Assembly (NCBI GenBank): GCA_016271365.2
Contig: CM028136.1
Span: 468,842,001-468,906,000 of the forward strand
Direction of reading: 5' to 3'
Source of the DNA: Neoceratodus forsteri
Lineage: Eukaryota; Chordata; Ceratodontiformes; Ceratodontidae
Length of the DNA stretch: 64,000 nt
Numbering within the stretch: the stretch's first letter is position 1; every line of letters begins with the position of its first letter. Below the pieces are notes generated by a model that saw nothing but the letters and a program-made list of their open reading frames with translations, made no database searches and was not told the DNA's origin. This document shows, piece after piece, positions 32,637 through 42,907 of this stretch. Made by a program: the position numbers and the translations under genes.

Positions 32637-34989
32637 TCACAGACAGCAAAGGGTTAGTATTAGAAAAACAATCAAAAATGCTTGGATAATAACAAAAGCT
32701 TTAAAAATCAGTTCTAACCAAGTATTGGATAGAGCAGTGCTTAAATCGCCATCATTAATAAGATCATTAAGCGCACCACCTGACTTAGAAATGTTGTTAC
32801 TAACATAAATCAAACGCGAGTCATTCCTAGCTAAAAGAGATTTCAAAGAAAGAGTCAAAGGGTCAATGTGCACATTAAACATGGGCAAATATTGAGACAA
32901 AGCAAGCAAGTATTGTGGATCAGTATCAATAACATCTGGTTCAGGGAGAGGAACAGGAGTAATGACTGTGTGACCTATAACTGCTTTCTGCTGTGGAGTA
33001 AAACGGAAGTTAAGAGTTGAAATATCACACATTTTTTCACCTTAAGCAAAAGGTCAATGATTTGTCACTATACAATACTGCCCATCGGAACTGTAAGTAA
33101 CTCTCACAGTTGGAACCCTGTCTGACAGCGCTGTAGACGTATTGCACAAGCAATGTACTGGCTGGTAAGCCATGAAGTGAAGAGATGTACCTCTTCCAGG
33201 TAGCTTTGGGATGCAGCTGTTTTACTGTCAGGTGCTGAAGATGCAGCTTACAAAGATTCTGATTCGTCATCCGGGTCAGTCAGGTTGAATAGCAGATCAT
33301 CACCCAAAGCATAAGCCCAGTCAAGATGTTCTGGAGAATAACCACAGACAGGTTTCACAATATCAAATACATTGCAGTGGCACAAGTAGTAGTATCCCTT
33401 CTTGGTGTAACAGTTTGTGTGTGGCGCCACCCAGGCTTGGAGAATAGAATGGTAGATCGTCAAGGAAGGGAGATCACTTCTTTCTCGATAAATGCTGTCA
33501 TCAAAGTGTCTGATGGAATTAATAGCAGTCAACTTGTCGAAGACAGAGGTTTGTGGATCAAAGCATGGTAGTGAGACAGTAAAGGTAATAAACATATTGT
33601 CATGGATTAAGCAAATCTTAGTAAAGTAGCAAGGTGCTTGATTTGGATATCGTGAGACATACCCAGGATTTCTAGCAGTGGACATAGAAATGTTAACAGA
33701 ATTTGTTAAACAAATAGTAATGCAGCCATTAGATTTGCAATAAGGACAATACCATTTAGCCATTCTCCTATCATGGATAAGATCTGGAATGCATCCTGTT
33801 TCCAAGTCCCAGAAGAGATTGTTAACAGTGGCAAATAAATAAGAACCATAAGTGGAGCATACACATTCATGGGCAATATATTGCTTGTCTGCCTCCTTGT
33901 TGTTTTGAAAAATCAGTTCATTAATCTTATTCTTAGTATCATTGAACCTTTTGGCAATTTCCTGCATGTTGTATACAGTAAAATGTTCTTCTTTACTTAA
34001 ACCATCTACAACATGTAACAGTGGGTGTAGGATATCATTTTTAACAGCACGCTGAATATTAAGTGTTTGTGCTTTAATAGCAGCTACATCTGCTGTATTC
34101 CAGATAGACATGCCTGAGCCAAAAAGGCCAGAGATGGTGCCTGCTGTACTGGGAACATCTGCAGTGTCACACCTAGTGCATGGTCTAGCTTTAGCATTAG
34201 ATGACGTTTGAAAACCCCTATATGATCAGTGGTATGAGGTCCACTAACTGAATCATTACTGCATGTTTGATAAGCAGCTACAGTATCTGTAAGTATCATA
34301 CTGAAAAATTTAGAAGTATTGGTCAGGTGACAGAGACCAATCTCAGCCATGTTCCAATGTGTAAGACTGAAAATAATAGACATGCATAAACTGAACATTA
34401 TTAATCAGTGCACCTGGAAGGGAAGTGGCAGTCAAACCACTAGGAGGACCTCCTCCTGGGGAGGGCAGTCAGTCATTTCTTCTTAGGTGGGTGGAACTAC
34501 AGAAAGAAACAGAGCTTCAGTAGCTACATAGTTATGAAGACAGAAAGCACCTGACTCTTCAGAGCTGAGGTGGTCACACCAAGCAGAATTTATTAGAGCA
34601 GTAAGATTATAATGACCAGTATGTCTGGGAGAAGTCTGTTGAATAGAGAGTGTACCATTGGGCGAGATGCCTGTGTTGGGCCATCCCTGGAAAGTACCTT
34701 TGGTTAAATGAGCTACAGGAAATGTGTAACCATTAAGATCAGTTTCCCTTTGTATTTGTAATGTGGATTTGTCTGGAGCTACTACCATGGCATTAAGATA
34801 GGTGTCAGAGCCTTCCTAAACAGTAATAATTTTGTTGGGCACATTAATATGAACTCCCATTGGGGCTGAGTGTTCAAGTTTGCTAAGCAAATTTTCTATA
34901 CATTTTTCATGTGCAGTTGATAGGGATTTGTTCTGAGGGTCAGTCAAAGAAAGTAGTCCCACCAGGATGAGGAGGTGCAAGATAGCCAT
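32637..34989 (-). pseudogene. env: env pseudogene (retroviral envelope)
   Basis: An ATG at 34989 opens a signal-peptide-like leader (MAILHLLILVGLLSL). Several potential N-glycosylation sites follow in the surface part. A Cys-rich stretch near 33780-33870 (CPYCKSNGC) lies within the longest open block (33248-34111). Near the C-terminus, about 32640-32720, a hydrophobic segment beginning FKAFVIIQAFLIVF is the likely membrane anchor. The region is about 2.35 kb, normal for env. Breaks include a stop after the leader block, stops near 34483 and 34084, and a frame change near 33040-33250. I could not identify a CX6CC or fusion-peptide motif with confidence. Confidence 0.65.
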
Positions 34990-35040
34990 CTTGCCAGTGT
35001 ATCTGAAAGAAAACAGAAAAGGATTGTTAAGTGAGGGGTA

Positions 35041-36290
35041 CTATTCTACCTTAAGTGGGTTAGGAAAAGTAAGTTTAGTCACCTTTGTACAACTTGAGCT
35101 GATTAGCATGGAACCACTTGTCGGTGGTCTGTTTTTGCTGTTGAACTCGGACATGATAGACAGCAGGACTGAGTTTGTTGACAATGGGATATGGGCCTTC
35201 CCATTTGCTGGCAAATGAATGAGTGGTTGTCTGTATTGGAGAAGCATAACTTGGTCTCCAACTTGCCAGTCGACTTCTTTGACATGCTTATCAAAATGAG
35301 CTTTAGCTTGTTGTTGAGCCTTACCCGTTTGATTGGCAGCAAACAGGTGCGTCTTCATGATCTCCTCATGAAGCTTTTCAACATACTTATCCACAGATAC
35401 TCTATCTGCAGTCGGGATGTGGAGGTCAATCAACAGGTGCTCAGGTAATTTCATGGCTCTATCAGTCATAACCTCATAGGGTGTGCACTGGGTAGTTGCT
35501 GCAGGAGTGCTCCTGATTGCCATCAGTAATAGTGGCAAGAGGGAATTCTAATCCTTGGGATTGTCATTGATGAATCTGCTAACATCTGTTTGATTCCTCT
35601 GTTTGCTCTTTTTACCTGGTCTGAGGATTGAGGATGGTAAGGGATATGGAATTTCTGATCAATTCCAAGCAATTGGAATGTCTGCTTCATCGGCTCTGCT
35701 GTAAAACTGGTTCCCTGGTCTGAATCTACCTTTAAGGGTAGGCCCCACCTGGAGAACAATTGATCCACTAGGATCTTGGCAGTTGTCTTTGCCATGTTAT
35801 TCTTAGTGGGAAATGCTTCCACCCACTTAGAAAACAAATCTGTGACAACAAGTGCATACTGGTTGATCTTGCTGGAGTTAGTAAGGGGGCTAATGAAATC
35901 AATTTGTATCATATTCCATGGTCCAGTTTGCCTTTTTGGCAACAATTTGGCATTTATTTTCACTGAAATTGGGTTATTCTGGGCACACACTATGTAGTTG
36001 TCCACATAGTGCTCTACTTCTTTCGCTGTGCCAGGCCACCAGACAATGGTTTTGAGTCTCTTGGGTGTGTTGTCTGCCCCCTGGTGTCCACCATTGGGGT
36101 TGCCATGAACCATATGGATGAATTCAGTTTGCAAAAATTGTGGTGCAACCCACAATTTGTCACCTGTATCTTCTTTTTGATACCAGATGAGCTTCTAATC
36201 ACTAGACAAGTGTATGTTGTCCGAGTGTCTCTTGTATGGATTACCAGTGGGTAGTTCCTGTTCAATTCCTTTGTCCAGGAATTTGAACAC
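35041..36290 (-). pseudogene. pol: pol: integrase
   Basis: The N-terminal zinc module has the two His (HMVHGNPNGGHQ), but where CxxC is expected the sequence is NYIVC, so the first Cys appears to be Tyr. The catalytic core shows the first Asp in MIQIDFI and the second in SDQGTSF. At the third acidic position it reads SSDQVKRAN, where the family has a Glu (QVERAN), so the catalytic Glu is Lys. The C-terminal part (35041-35538) has IRSTPAATTQCTPYEVM and, in a shifted frame, a GPY/F-type WEGPYPIV. Frame changes lie near 35525, 35220 and 36155. Non-functional. Confidence 0.85.
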
Positions 36291-37310
36291 ATCTTTTAGC
36301 TCTGGGTTAGATTTCTGTGCAGCAGAGAGGTCCAGTGGAGCTTCTGGTACTGGTTTCTGCCTAGTGTTGGTGGCTAGCAAAATGCCAGCCACCACTACTG
36401 GGTGAGTCATTGTACATGTCTCTCCCCCTTGAGCACCTGCTCTGGCAAGCGAGTCTGCTCGATCATTGAATTCATGGTAAGGGTCAGATTTACAGTAAGC
36501 CTTTACCTTGTGGATGTACAGTTTGTGAGTAAACTGTTTTGTCAGGGTGTGTATATGCAATATGGTATAGATATGGTATTTTTACCGTAATATAAAATCA
36601 TAAATATTTGTCTGTCTAGGAGGAAGAAACATTTTTACCATGATTATTCATGTTTTATGGTGTTCATAGACACACTGAATAAGGTAGATATTTGCCTCAT
36701 TAAATTTATTGATAAATACATAAGTGTTTGAAGTAAAGAGTAATTATGGGCTAAAACATATTGTTATATTGTTTTGAAACAGATATATAAAAAAGAGCCC
36801 CGTGATCAAGCTTAAAGAAGCGAAACATAGGGGTGATGCTGTAAAATAAAGAAAGGTCTTCAAAGCATAAACAAGACTCCGGATTATTTTCCTGTACAGA
36901 AATTCACTGGACACCCTTTCGGAGCTGTAAACATATATTATAAAGATATTATCATTTCCCAGATTTCATTGTTATAAAGATTTTGTGTATATACACAAAC
37001 AGATCCTTGTATTTGACAGGTATGCAATTAGAAGATGTAAAGTTGTTTTTCACCCAGAATGGTAGGAACTTAGTAAGGGATGAGCAGACCTAATTGGAGT
37101 CTGCAAAGATGATGGCATCCTTGTCACCATGGAGCATTACCTCCAAAGCACAGGCCTCAGCTGCCAGTTTGGCATACTGTGAGGAGATTACACTGCATTT
37201 TCTAGAAATGCACCTGAAATCGCCATCTTTATCTATTATGAGCACCCCAAATCCTGCTACCTGTTCTCCATCCACATAGGAGGCAGAGTCATCTGTAAAG
37301 ACACGATACA
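36195..37310 (-). pseudogene. pol: pol: RNase H and linker, split by an insert
   Basis: RNase H begins with FTDDSASYVDG (usual TDGS) and continues with the Glu in KLAAEACAL and an Asp in IIFADSN (about 37100-37310). After a stop it proceeds to VKYKDLF near 37005. A 430-bp insert then breaks it. It resumes at about 36560 with TLTKQFTHKLYIHKVKAY and FNDRADSLARAG, the last RNase H helix. The linker to integrase follows. Confidence 0.8.
36562..36981. mobile_element. about 430-bp insert in RNase H, PLE-like terminal motif
   Basis: The flanks are tgtgtatatgca (about 36550-36561) and tgtgtatataca (about 36982-36993), a 12-bp duplication with one mismatch. The insert is AT-rich and contains agccccgtgatcaagctt and aaagaagcgaaac followed by ataggggtga. 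This is a CCCC/GGGG clamp around a GCTT/AAGC hairpin and GAAAC, reminiscent of degenerate PLE terminal hammerhead folds. No coding sequence. Confidence 0.5.
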
Positions 37311-37312
37311 TA

Positions 37313-38570
37313 GTGGTATGCTCTTGAACATCTGGTGTAGCCGGTAGGAATGGTCCCTTCTCAGGTAAGTCAGGAGGCTGGAGTGCACAGTCATGGGGCT
37401 TACCTGTGTAGAGTAGGCCATGGGCCAAGATGGATGGCATTTTTGCATGTAGTACTTTGATGTCCCTGTCCTGCAAAAGCAAAGACCATTGGGTTAGTCT
37501 GGTGTTGGAGACTGAACCATCTTTTACTTTGTCTGAAAGCAAGAGATTGGTTGAGGTGTGGCAGGTATGAAAGACAATATGATCATACCCAATGATGTAC
37601 ATAAAATGTTTGACAGCCCAGTAGGTTGCTGAAAGTGTTCTTTCATAGAGACTATACTTTCACTCTTTCAATCAGTCTTTGCACCCCTAGCACCTTACCT
37701 GTCATATTCCCTTGACAAGACCCCCTTGCTGCACCATCTCCCACCATCTCCCACCTCCCCATATCTCCACTCCTGCCCCCACCCCAACCACCTCCCGTAC
37801 TCCCCCTTACCCCTGCACCTCCTTCCCTGATCTCCTACCCTCACTTCCCCACCACCCACCCCTCTTCCCTTGTCTTGCTCATAGCTCAAGTCTTTGTACT
37901 GGTTATTACATGTCTATAAGTCGATGACTATATGTTTGTAACTAAAAATGATGACTGTTGCACACGCTGACATGGAACCTTTGTAAAAGAGCCTCGGCTC
38001 AAAGGTATTGTAATCCTAGATTGAAATAAATAAATAAATAAAATAAAAAAACTCTACTGGGGACAGCATCTGAGAAGCACAGGCAATGGGTCTGAAGTAC
38101 CCATTGTACTTTTGTGGCAGCACTGCAGACATGGCCACATCAGAGGTGACAGTTTCCAGATGGAATGGGAGATTTGGGTTAGGACTGATCAGTGCTAGGG
38201 CAGAGGCTAAGTCCTGCTGGAGCTGTGTTACAGCTTCAGTGTGAGTGGGGCCCCAAGTCCATGGGACATCGTTTTTCAGAAGTTCATACAAGGGAGCAGC
38301 CTTCAAGGTAAAGTCAGGGATAAAGTCCCTGGAGTAGTTCACCAGTCCTAAGAAGCATCTGAGTGTTGCCATTCTAGTAGGAAGTGGCAGATCTTGCAAG
38401 CCCTGGATCGTTTTTTCAGCTGGGCTTCTGCCCTGGTCTGTGATGCATAGGCCAAGGAAAATTACCTCTTTTTCATACAGTTGTGCCTTAGAGGGGTTGC
38501 ACTTGAGGCTTGCTCTCTTGAGGAGAGAGAGAAGTTCATCTAGAAGGGCCAAATGATCTTCTTTTGTGGT
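37313..38570 (-). pseudogene. pol: pol: RT thumb/connection region, split by a LINE C tail
   Basis: The part at 38060-38552 holds the RT connection, with LRCFLGLVNYSRDFIPDF, LYELLKNDVPWTWG and CASQMLSPVE. The LINE tail inserts directly after SPVE. On the other side (37313-37650) ERTLSATYWAVKHFM and an HAKMPSILA stretch continue to RNase H. The two halves read as consecutive parts of one domain. Confidence 0.8.
37656..38048 (+). mobile_element. LINE C 3' tail inserted in the provirus
   Basis: 5'-truncated copy of the LINE at 7.0-10.5 kb. It has the C/T-rich block (37725-37870), acctttgtaaaagagcctcg, gctcaaaggtattg and a terminal aataaataaataaaataaa. Its orientation is opposite to the provirus. 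The target duplication is not clear. Confidence 0.78.
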
Positions 38571-39400
38571 GGTACTAGGAGCAAGTCATCCATGTATTGC
38601 AGAAGACACTGGGGTATGGAGAACCCCTGCAGGGCATCCATCTTGTGAAGATGGGAGAGGGAAGGGCTGTTGTGAAAGCCCTGGAGAAGGCAGGTCCAGG
38701 TGTACTGGCATCCATCAAAGGTGAAAGCAAATTTGTATTGGCTTTCCTGTGCTAATGGGAGTGGTCAAAACCCATTACAGATGTCAAGAGCTATGAACCA
38801 CTTTTTGTCAGGTGTCAACAGCTTGAGCACATCGGGTGCTGATGCTGCTGTTGGGACACAACTTGGAGTAACTTGATTAAGTTTTCTGTAATCAGTTGTG
38901 AGTCTTCAAGCTTCATTTGGCTTTTTCACAGGACAAATAGGTGAATTGACAGTGGAGACAAAGTTCCTAATCACTTCTTGCTGTAGCAGTGACTGGATGG
39001 TCTTCCTCAGTAATGGCAAGGCTTCAGCAGGGAATGGGTACTGCTTCTGCCTCACAGGGTGAGGCCCTGTGATTTTAATTGTAGTGTGCATCCTACCATA
39101 GTTGTACTTGTTTGTGGCAAACACATCAAGGTGTTTTTGCAGCAAGGGTGCAAGCTCAGAAAATAGGTCATGACTTTTGATCAGCGCCATGACGTCATAC
39201 TCCTTGTTGTTGTGGGAGATGGCTGCCACCATGTATGAGTCTTCAATGGTGACAGCATGACATTGTCCTTTGATCTGGAGAAGTAGCCTGTTGGCTAGAT
39301 CCACTACACAGCCATGTAGTGCTAGAAATTCAATTTCCAATATGCTGGGGTGATGATGTATTACCATGAGGTCAAAGACAAAATCAGTTCTGAGGTGGTC
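38571..39400 (-). pseudogene. pol: pol: reverse transcriptase fingers/palm
   Basis: From right to left: LEIEFLALHGCVVDLANRLL (pre-RT), HPVRQKQYPFPAEALPLLRK, VSTVNSPICPVKKPNEA, then a stop. The downstream part has LTTDYRKLNQVTP, WFIALDICNGFWPLPL and QYTWTCLLQGF, then catalytic LLQYMDDLLL near 38585-38610. YMDD is intact but stops follow NEA and lie after the YMDD block. Confidence 0.88.
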
Positions 39401-39600
39401 TCCCACCACAGGTAGATGAAGCTGGGTACCAGCTACACCCTGGACACTAGTCTTCCAGCTGGTAGATCAGTCAGATGAGACTGAGTCCTCATCATGGAGG
39501 ACTGACATGGCTGCTCCGGTATCCAGAAGCATGGTAATTTGGTGGCCCCCGACTGTGGCCTTTACACAAGGCCATCCGTTTGTGTCAACAATCAAGAAAT
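39400..39600 (-). pseudogene. pro: protease (aspartic, retroviral)
   Basis: Reads ATVGGHQITMLLDTGAAMSV on the minus strand at about 39510-39570. LLDTGA is the catalytic Asp-Thr/Ser-Gly loop of retroviral proteases, preceded by the usual hydrophobic strand. A stop follows VSSD. It continues towards the reverse transcriptase. Confidence 0.8.
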
Positions 39601-41944
39601 TCACAATCCAGACTGGGGCCTATAATTGTCAATCAGTATTTTCAGAATCATCATCATCATCCTGTTCCTGGAATCTGAGACCCCCTGTACCTTTCAAGGA
39701 CTCCTGGATGTCTTGCAGAGGATACAAGTGTACCTGTGATGTCACAAGTGCGACAGCAGCCTGCACGGATGGTTCCTCCTCAGTCATCGCATCGGCCTGG
39801 CCAATAGCTGATGCCACAAAAGGGGTCTTCCCTCGGCTGTTCATTTGTTCAGTAGCTGAAGGCAGGAAAGCAGTTCCCTGACTGCATGGGTGTCCAGTGG
39901 CCAGAGTGAGGGCTGCTACAGTTTGGGTTGGCTTAGCCACTCTTTCAGAATGGATCTCCTCCAACAATTTGTGGAGCGTCTCGTTTTAGTCTTTGAGACT
40001 TCAATAGGTAGGGCCTTTGTGGGTCTGGTTATACTGTCAAGCATTTTGATTTTTCCAATTACTCCTGTCTCTATTTCTGTTGTTTTGGTAGTTCCAGTCC
40101 CCCAACCCCTTGTGCGACTGCTTGTCATCAAAAGGGGAATCATTTTTCTGGTTATTGCCTTCCACGGTGTAGTGGGTAGGTATATCAGGGGTAGGCTGTA
40201 CTGCAGCCATCTGTGCTGCCAGGACTTGTATTGTGGCAGCCTTGTTGGATTTCCCAGAAGCAAGGTAATGGAGATAGACCTGATAGGCATGCTCTGTTTT
40301 TATAAGGATGTTCGCAAAGGAATTGGTACTCAGTCTGCAAGTTCACCTGCAAGGCCTTTGCCAGTGTAGTTTGCAAGCCATACCATTGGTGGTAGGCCGC
40401 AGGGCTTTCTTTCACATTATTCTTAACCTTGTAGGCCAAACTAGCTCCTACAACACCCAGGGAGTTGGCAGCAATGAGGGCCTCAGTGATGTCATCATAG
40501 ACAAGGGTGTCGGAATTGCGTGCTGTCTCTGGTAGTTTGGCCCAGAGGGTAGGTTCAATCATCTGTCTCAAGACTTGAGCCTGGTACTTGAGTTGAAGAG
40601 AAAACTTCTCACAAAGGGAGTGCACCTTATCCAAATGGCAACTGAGATTGTCAGTTGGGCCCATCTGTCTGATGCTTTAGGAAATTTGCTTGATGGAGTG
40701 GGCAACTTGCAAAGGATTGGAAGTATGAGTGGTCACATTCAACTCAATACATTCCATGGTGCCGTGATGTGCAGCTTCCACTGTCGCATCAGTGACTGCC
40801 TTGTACGCATGATCCTGACTGACTGTTTCTTTGAACATCTTGTCAACTTTATCCTGGCTGTCTCTCCTTTGGTCCTCCAGTATAGTAATGTTACTAAGGG
40901 CCTCTTGAATTAGGCCATGAACTTCCACCATGTCTCCCCTGTTGAGAGGAGTGAGTGGAAGCGCAGTACAGAATACAGGCCCTCTGCCTGTGTCATGGGG
41001 GCTGCCATTTTGGCGTTGTATGTGGCTTCTGCCATGTTTATGTAGATGTGGCGATGCAGAGTGTGTGTTGATGGTGCCATCTTGAGAATGGCTGGCAGAA
41101 GTTACACCACCGCTGGGGATGGACTTGCGTGTAATGTGGCATGCCTCATCATCAAAGTCAGAGTCATCCTCGCTGGATGACGCATTCTCAATGGGCATAT
41201 ACTGAAACCCATTCATGGGCTTAACATGGCCAGCAAGAACCTCCCATTGATGGTGTAACTTCACTATCTTTTCTCTACACTTCTTGTGACAAACTCTTGC
41301 AGTGCCCTGCTCAATACCTTTCTCAACCTCATGCTGCAACACTCTGTACGCGATGCCCAATTCAACATTTTCCCTAAGTTCTTTCTCCAGCTCATGACAC
41401 TCTCTCTCTGATATTCCTCTTTCAGCTCAATGTTCTCCTCTCTCAAACCCTCATTCGTATCACTCAAAATATCATTCAAATATGCTAACTGTTTCTTATC
41501 ACATTTCAGCCTTTCATAGTCATCTCTTAACATACAAATATCTCACTCAGTATCTTGAGCAGTACAGTGCAACAGTCTATTATTGGCACAGAGAAGTGAC
41601 TGTGTCTCCTCCGTTAGTTTCTATTCCTTTTTCTGTAACTCCGATGCCTGCTAGCCCTTCTCTTTTTTAAGAGCGGCGTTTTGCAGTTCAAGGGAGGTGC
41701 ACCTCGCTGTGAGACCCTCAACAATGGTGTATAGAGCCGCAACCAGAAGACCTTTGAGGTTGTATTTATTGGTTGTGTGTTTGGACACTATGTATTGCTC
41801 TGATATAAGCAGCAATGTTTTTTCTGCAGACTTTGCATCCAGCATGAAATCTGTCCATCTGCCATGGGATGTGAGGTAGTTTGATACATCTAGTCTCAGT
41901 TCTGTGCAAAGTTCAGACATGACAAATAAGCGGTGGATAAACAC
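39600..41944 (-). pseudogene. gag: gag pseudogene
   Basis: Starts near 41944 or at an internal Met shortly after. The N-terminal part (41264-41533) is strongly heptad-like, with LREENIELKEEYQRE indicating a coiled coil. A middle part (40677-41360) is Ser/Asp- and His-rich. A capsid-like helical block follows (40185-40664, PTDNLSCHLDKVHSLCEKF). The C-terminal part is basic and Asn/Arg-rich (39916-40290). No CCHC zinc knuckle is visible in any frame I read. Reading needs at least five frame changes or stop crossings. A coiled-coil N-terminus without zinc knuckles recalls foamy-virus Gag, but this is only an analogy. Confidence 0.7.
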
Positions 41945-42224
41945 AGAAAGAAGCAGTTGGAAAACTGGACAAAATCCTTGGTGCCATCACCAACCACTTT
42001 CCGGTCCCTGGTGGGTGAACAGTGATGCCAAGGTGGTACGCTGTCACTCGCAGATGAAGTGTAAAGAGGTCTGGTGTGGGTGTGCTATGTCCAAGACCAA
42101 GACAGAATGTGTCTGCCACAATCGCTACCACTCTAAGCACGAGTAGGTCCAAGTAGGTGAAAGTCGCACTGCACTACTCGACATTCAAAATAAATTGAAT
42201 GGAATCTTCTTTTGTGCCCTCCAA

Positions 42225-42242
42225 ACCTGCACACGGTTGCCA
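42225..42242 (-). promoter_or_regulatory. candidate primer-binding site
   Basis: Two bases inside the 5' LTR the minus strand reads TGGCAACCGTGTGCAGG. TGG at this place is the usual complement of the tRNA CCA end. The rest is not a clean match to any tRNA I can recall. A serine-type tRNA is loosely similar. Confidence 0.45.
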
Positions 42243-42244
42243 AA

Positions 42245-42903
42245 TGTAACTGGGTAATAAAATTACCTTTCTCAGATTCTTGGTGGAACGGCACAAAGGA
42301 AGAGGCAACAGACAAGTGGTGCACATGTAAGAAATGTAATTTATTACAGGTAAATGATAATACAGGCTTACTACCAACAGTGAATACATTGGGAGAGCTT
42401 CCAGTTTTTCTTACCTAGGTAAATGCAGTCTCTCATCTCAGAGAAGCTACGTGCTGCAAGGGGTCTTATACCTCAATAATCACTATGGTAACTACTAAAG
42501 ATACATAAAAAGTATATAATTGGACAGTAACAGGTGGCATAAGTAACCATATTAACTAACATGAGAAGTTGCTTAGCTAGCAAAGATAGCATGAACAATG
42601 GGATCTCTATAAGTCTCCAAGGTCAGTTGCAGTTACAGTGATGCACAAGCACTAAAGATGGCACTATTGCCTTACTTATAATTATACTGTAAAAATATAA
42701 TGGAAAGCACCTCCCAGGACCAAGATACATTGATTAAACATAATGGAGCATAATATGCATTAATAAAATACAGTAGAACACAAATCCTGACATGTATGCT
42801 TATATGATAAGTGTCTCTGCCCTAAGGTTAATACATATACCTACATATATGTTGCTGTCCATGAGGTGGGGGTACAATCAGGGGTGCTGGACCATGGATA
42901 ACA
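42245..42903 (-). repeat. 5' LTR
   Basis: 659 bp, the partner of 31839-32498. Scattered substitutions and small indels between the two copies show substantial age. Promoter function would lie here, but I cannot point to a sure TATA box. Confidence 0.92.
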
Positions 42904-42907
42904 TACC
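42904..42907. repeat. 4-bp target duplication of the provirus (right)
   Basis: tacc, as at 31835-31838. LINE A coding resumes here. Confidence 0.75.

Larger units (their letters stand above)
31839..42903 (-). mobile_element. endogenous retrovirus (provirus) with gag-pro-pol-env
   Basis: An 11.07-kb minus-strand provirus bounded by two 659-660-bp LTRs and a 4-bp target duplication. Order from right to left: 5' LTR, primer-binding region, gag, protease, reverse transcriptase, RNase H, integrase, env, purine-rich tract, 3' LTR. It is interrupted by two later insertions (36.56-36.98 and 37.66-38.05 kb). Every gene has stops or frameshifts and the two LTRs differ at many positions, so it is old and inactive. 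Env, the GPY/F-type integrase tail and the 4-bp duplication suggest the gamma/epsilon (class I) side. Exact placement needs a tree. Confidence 0.88.

Noticed and set aside
42225..42242. Assignment of the provirus primer to a named tRNA
   Set aside because: Only TGG and a few further bases are compatible. No complete match could be recalled.
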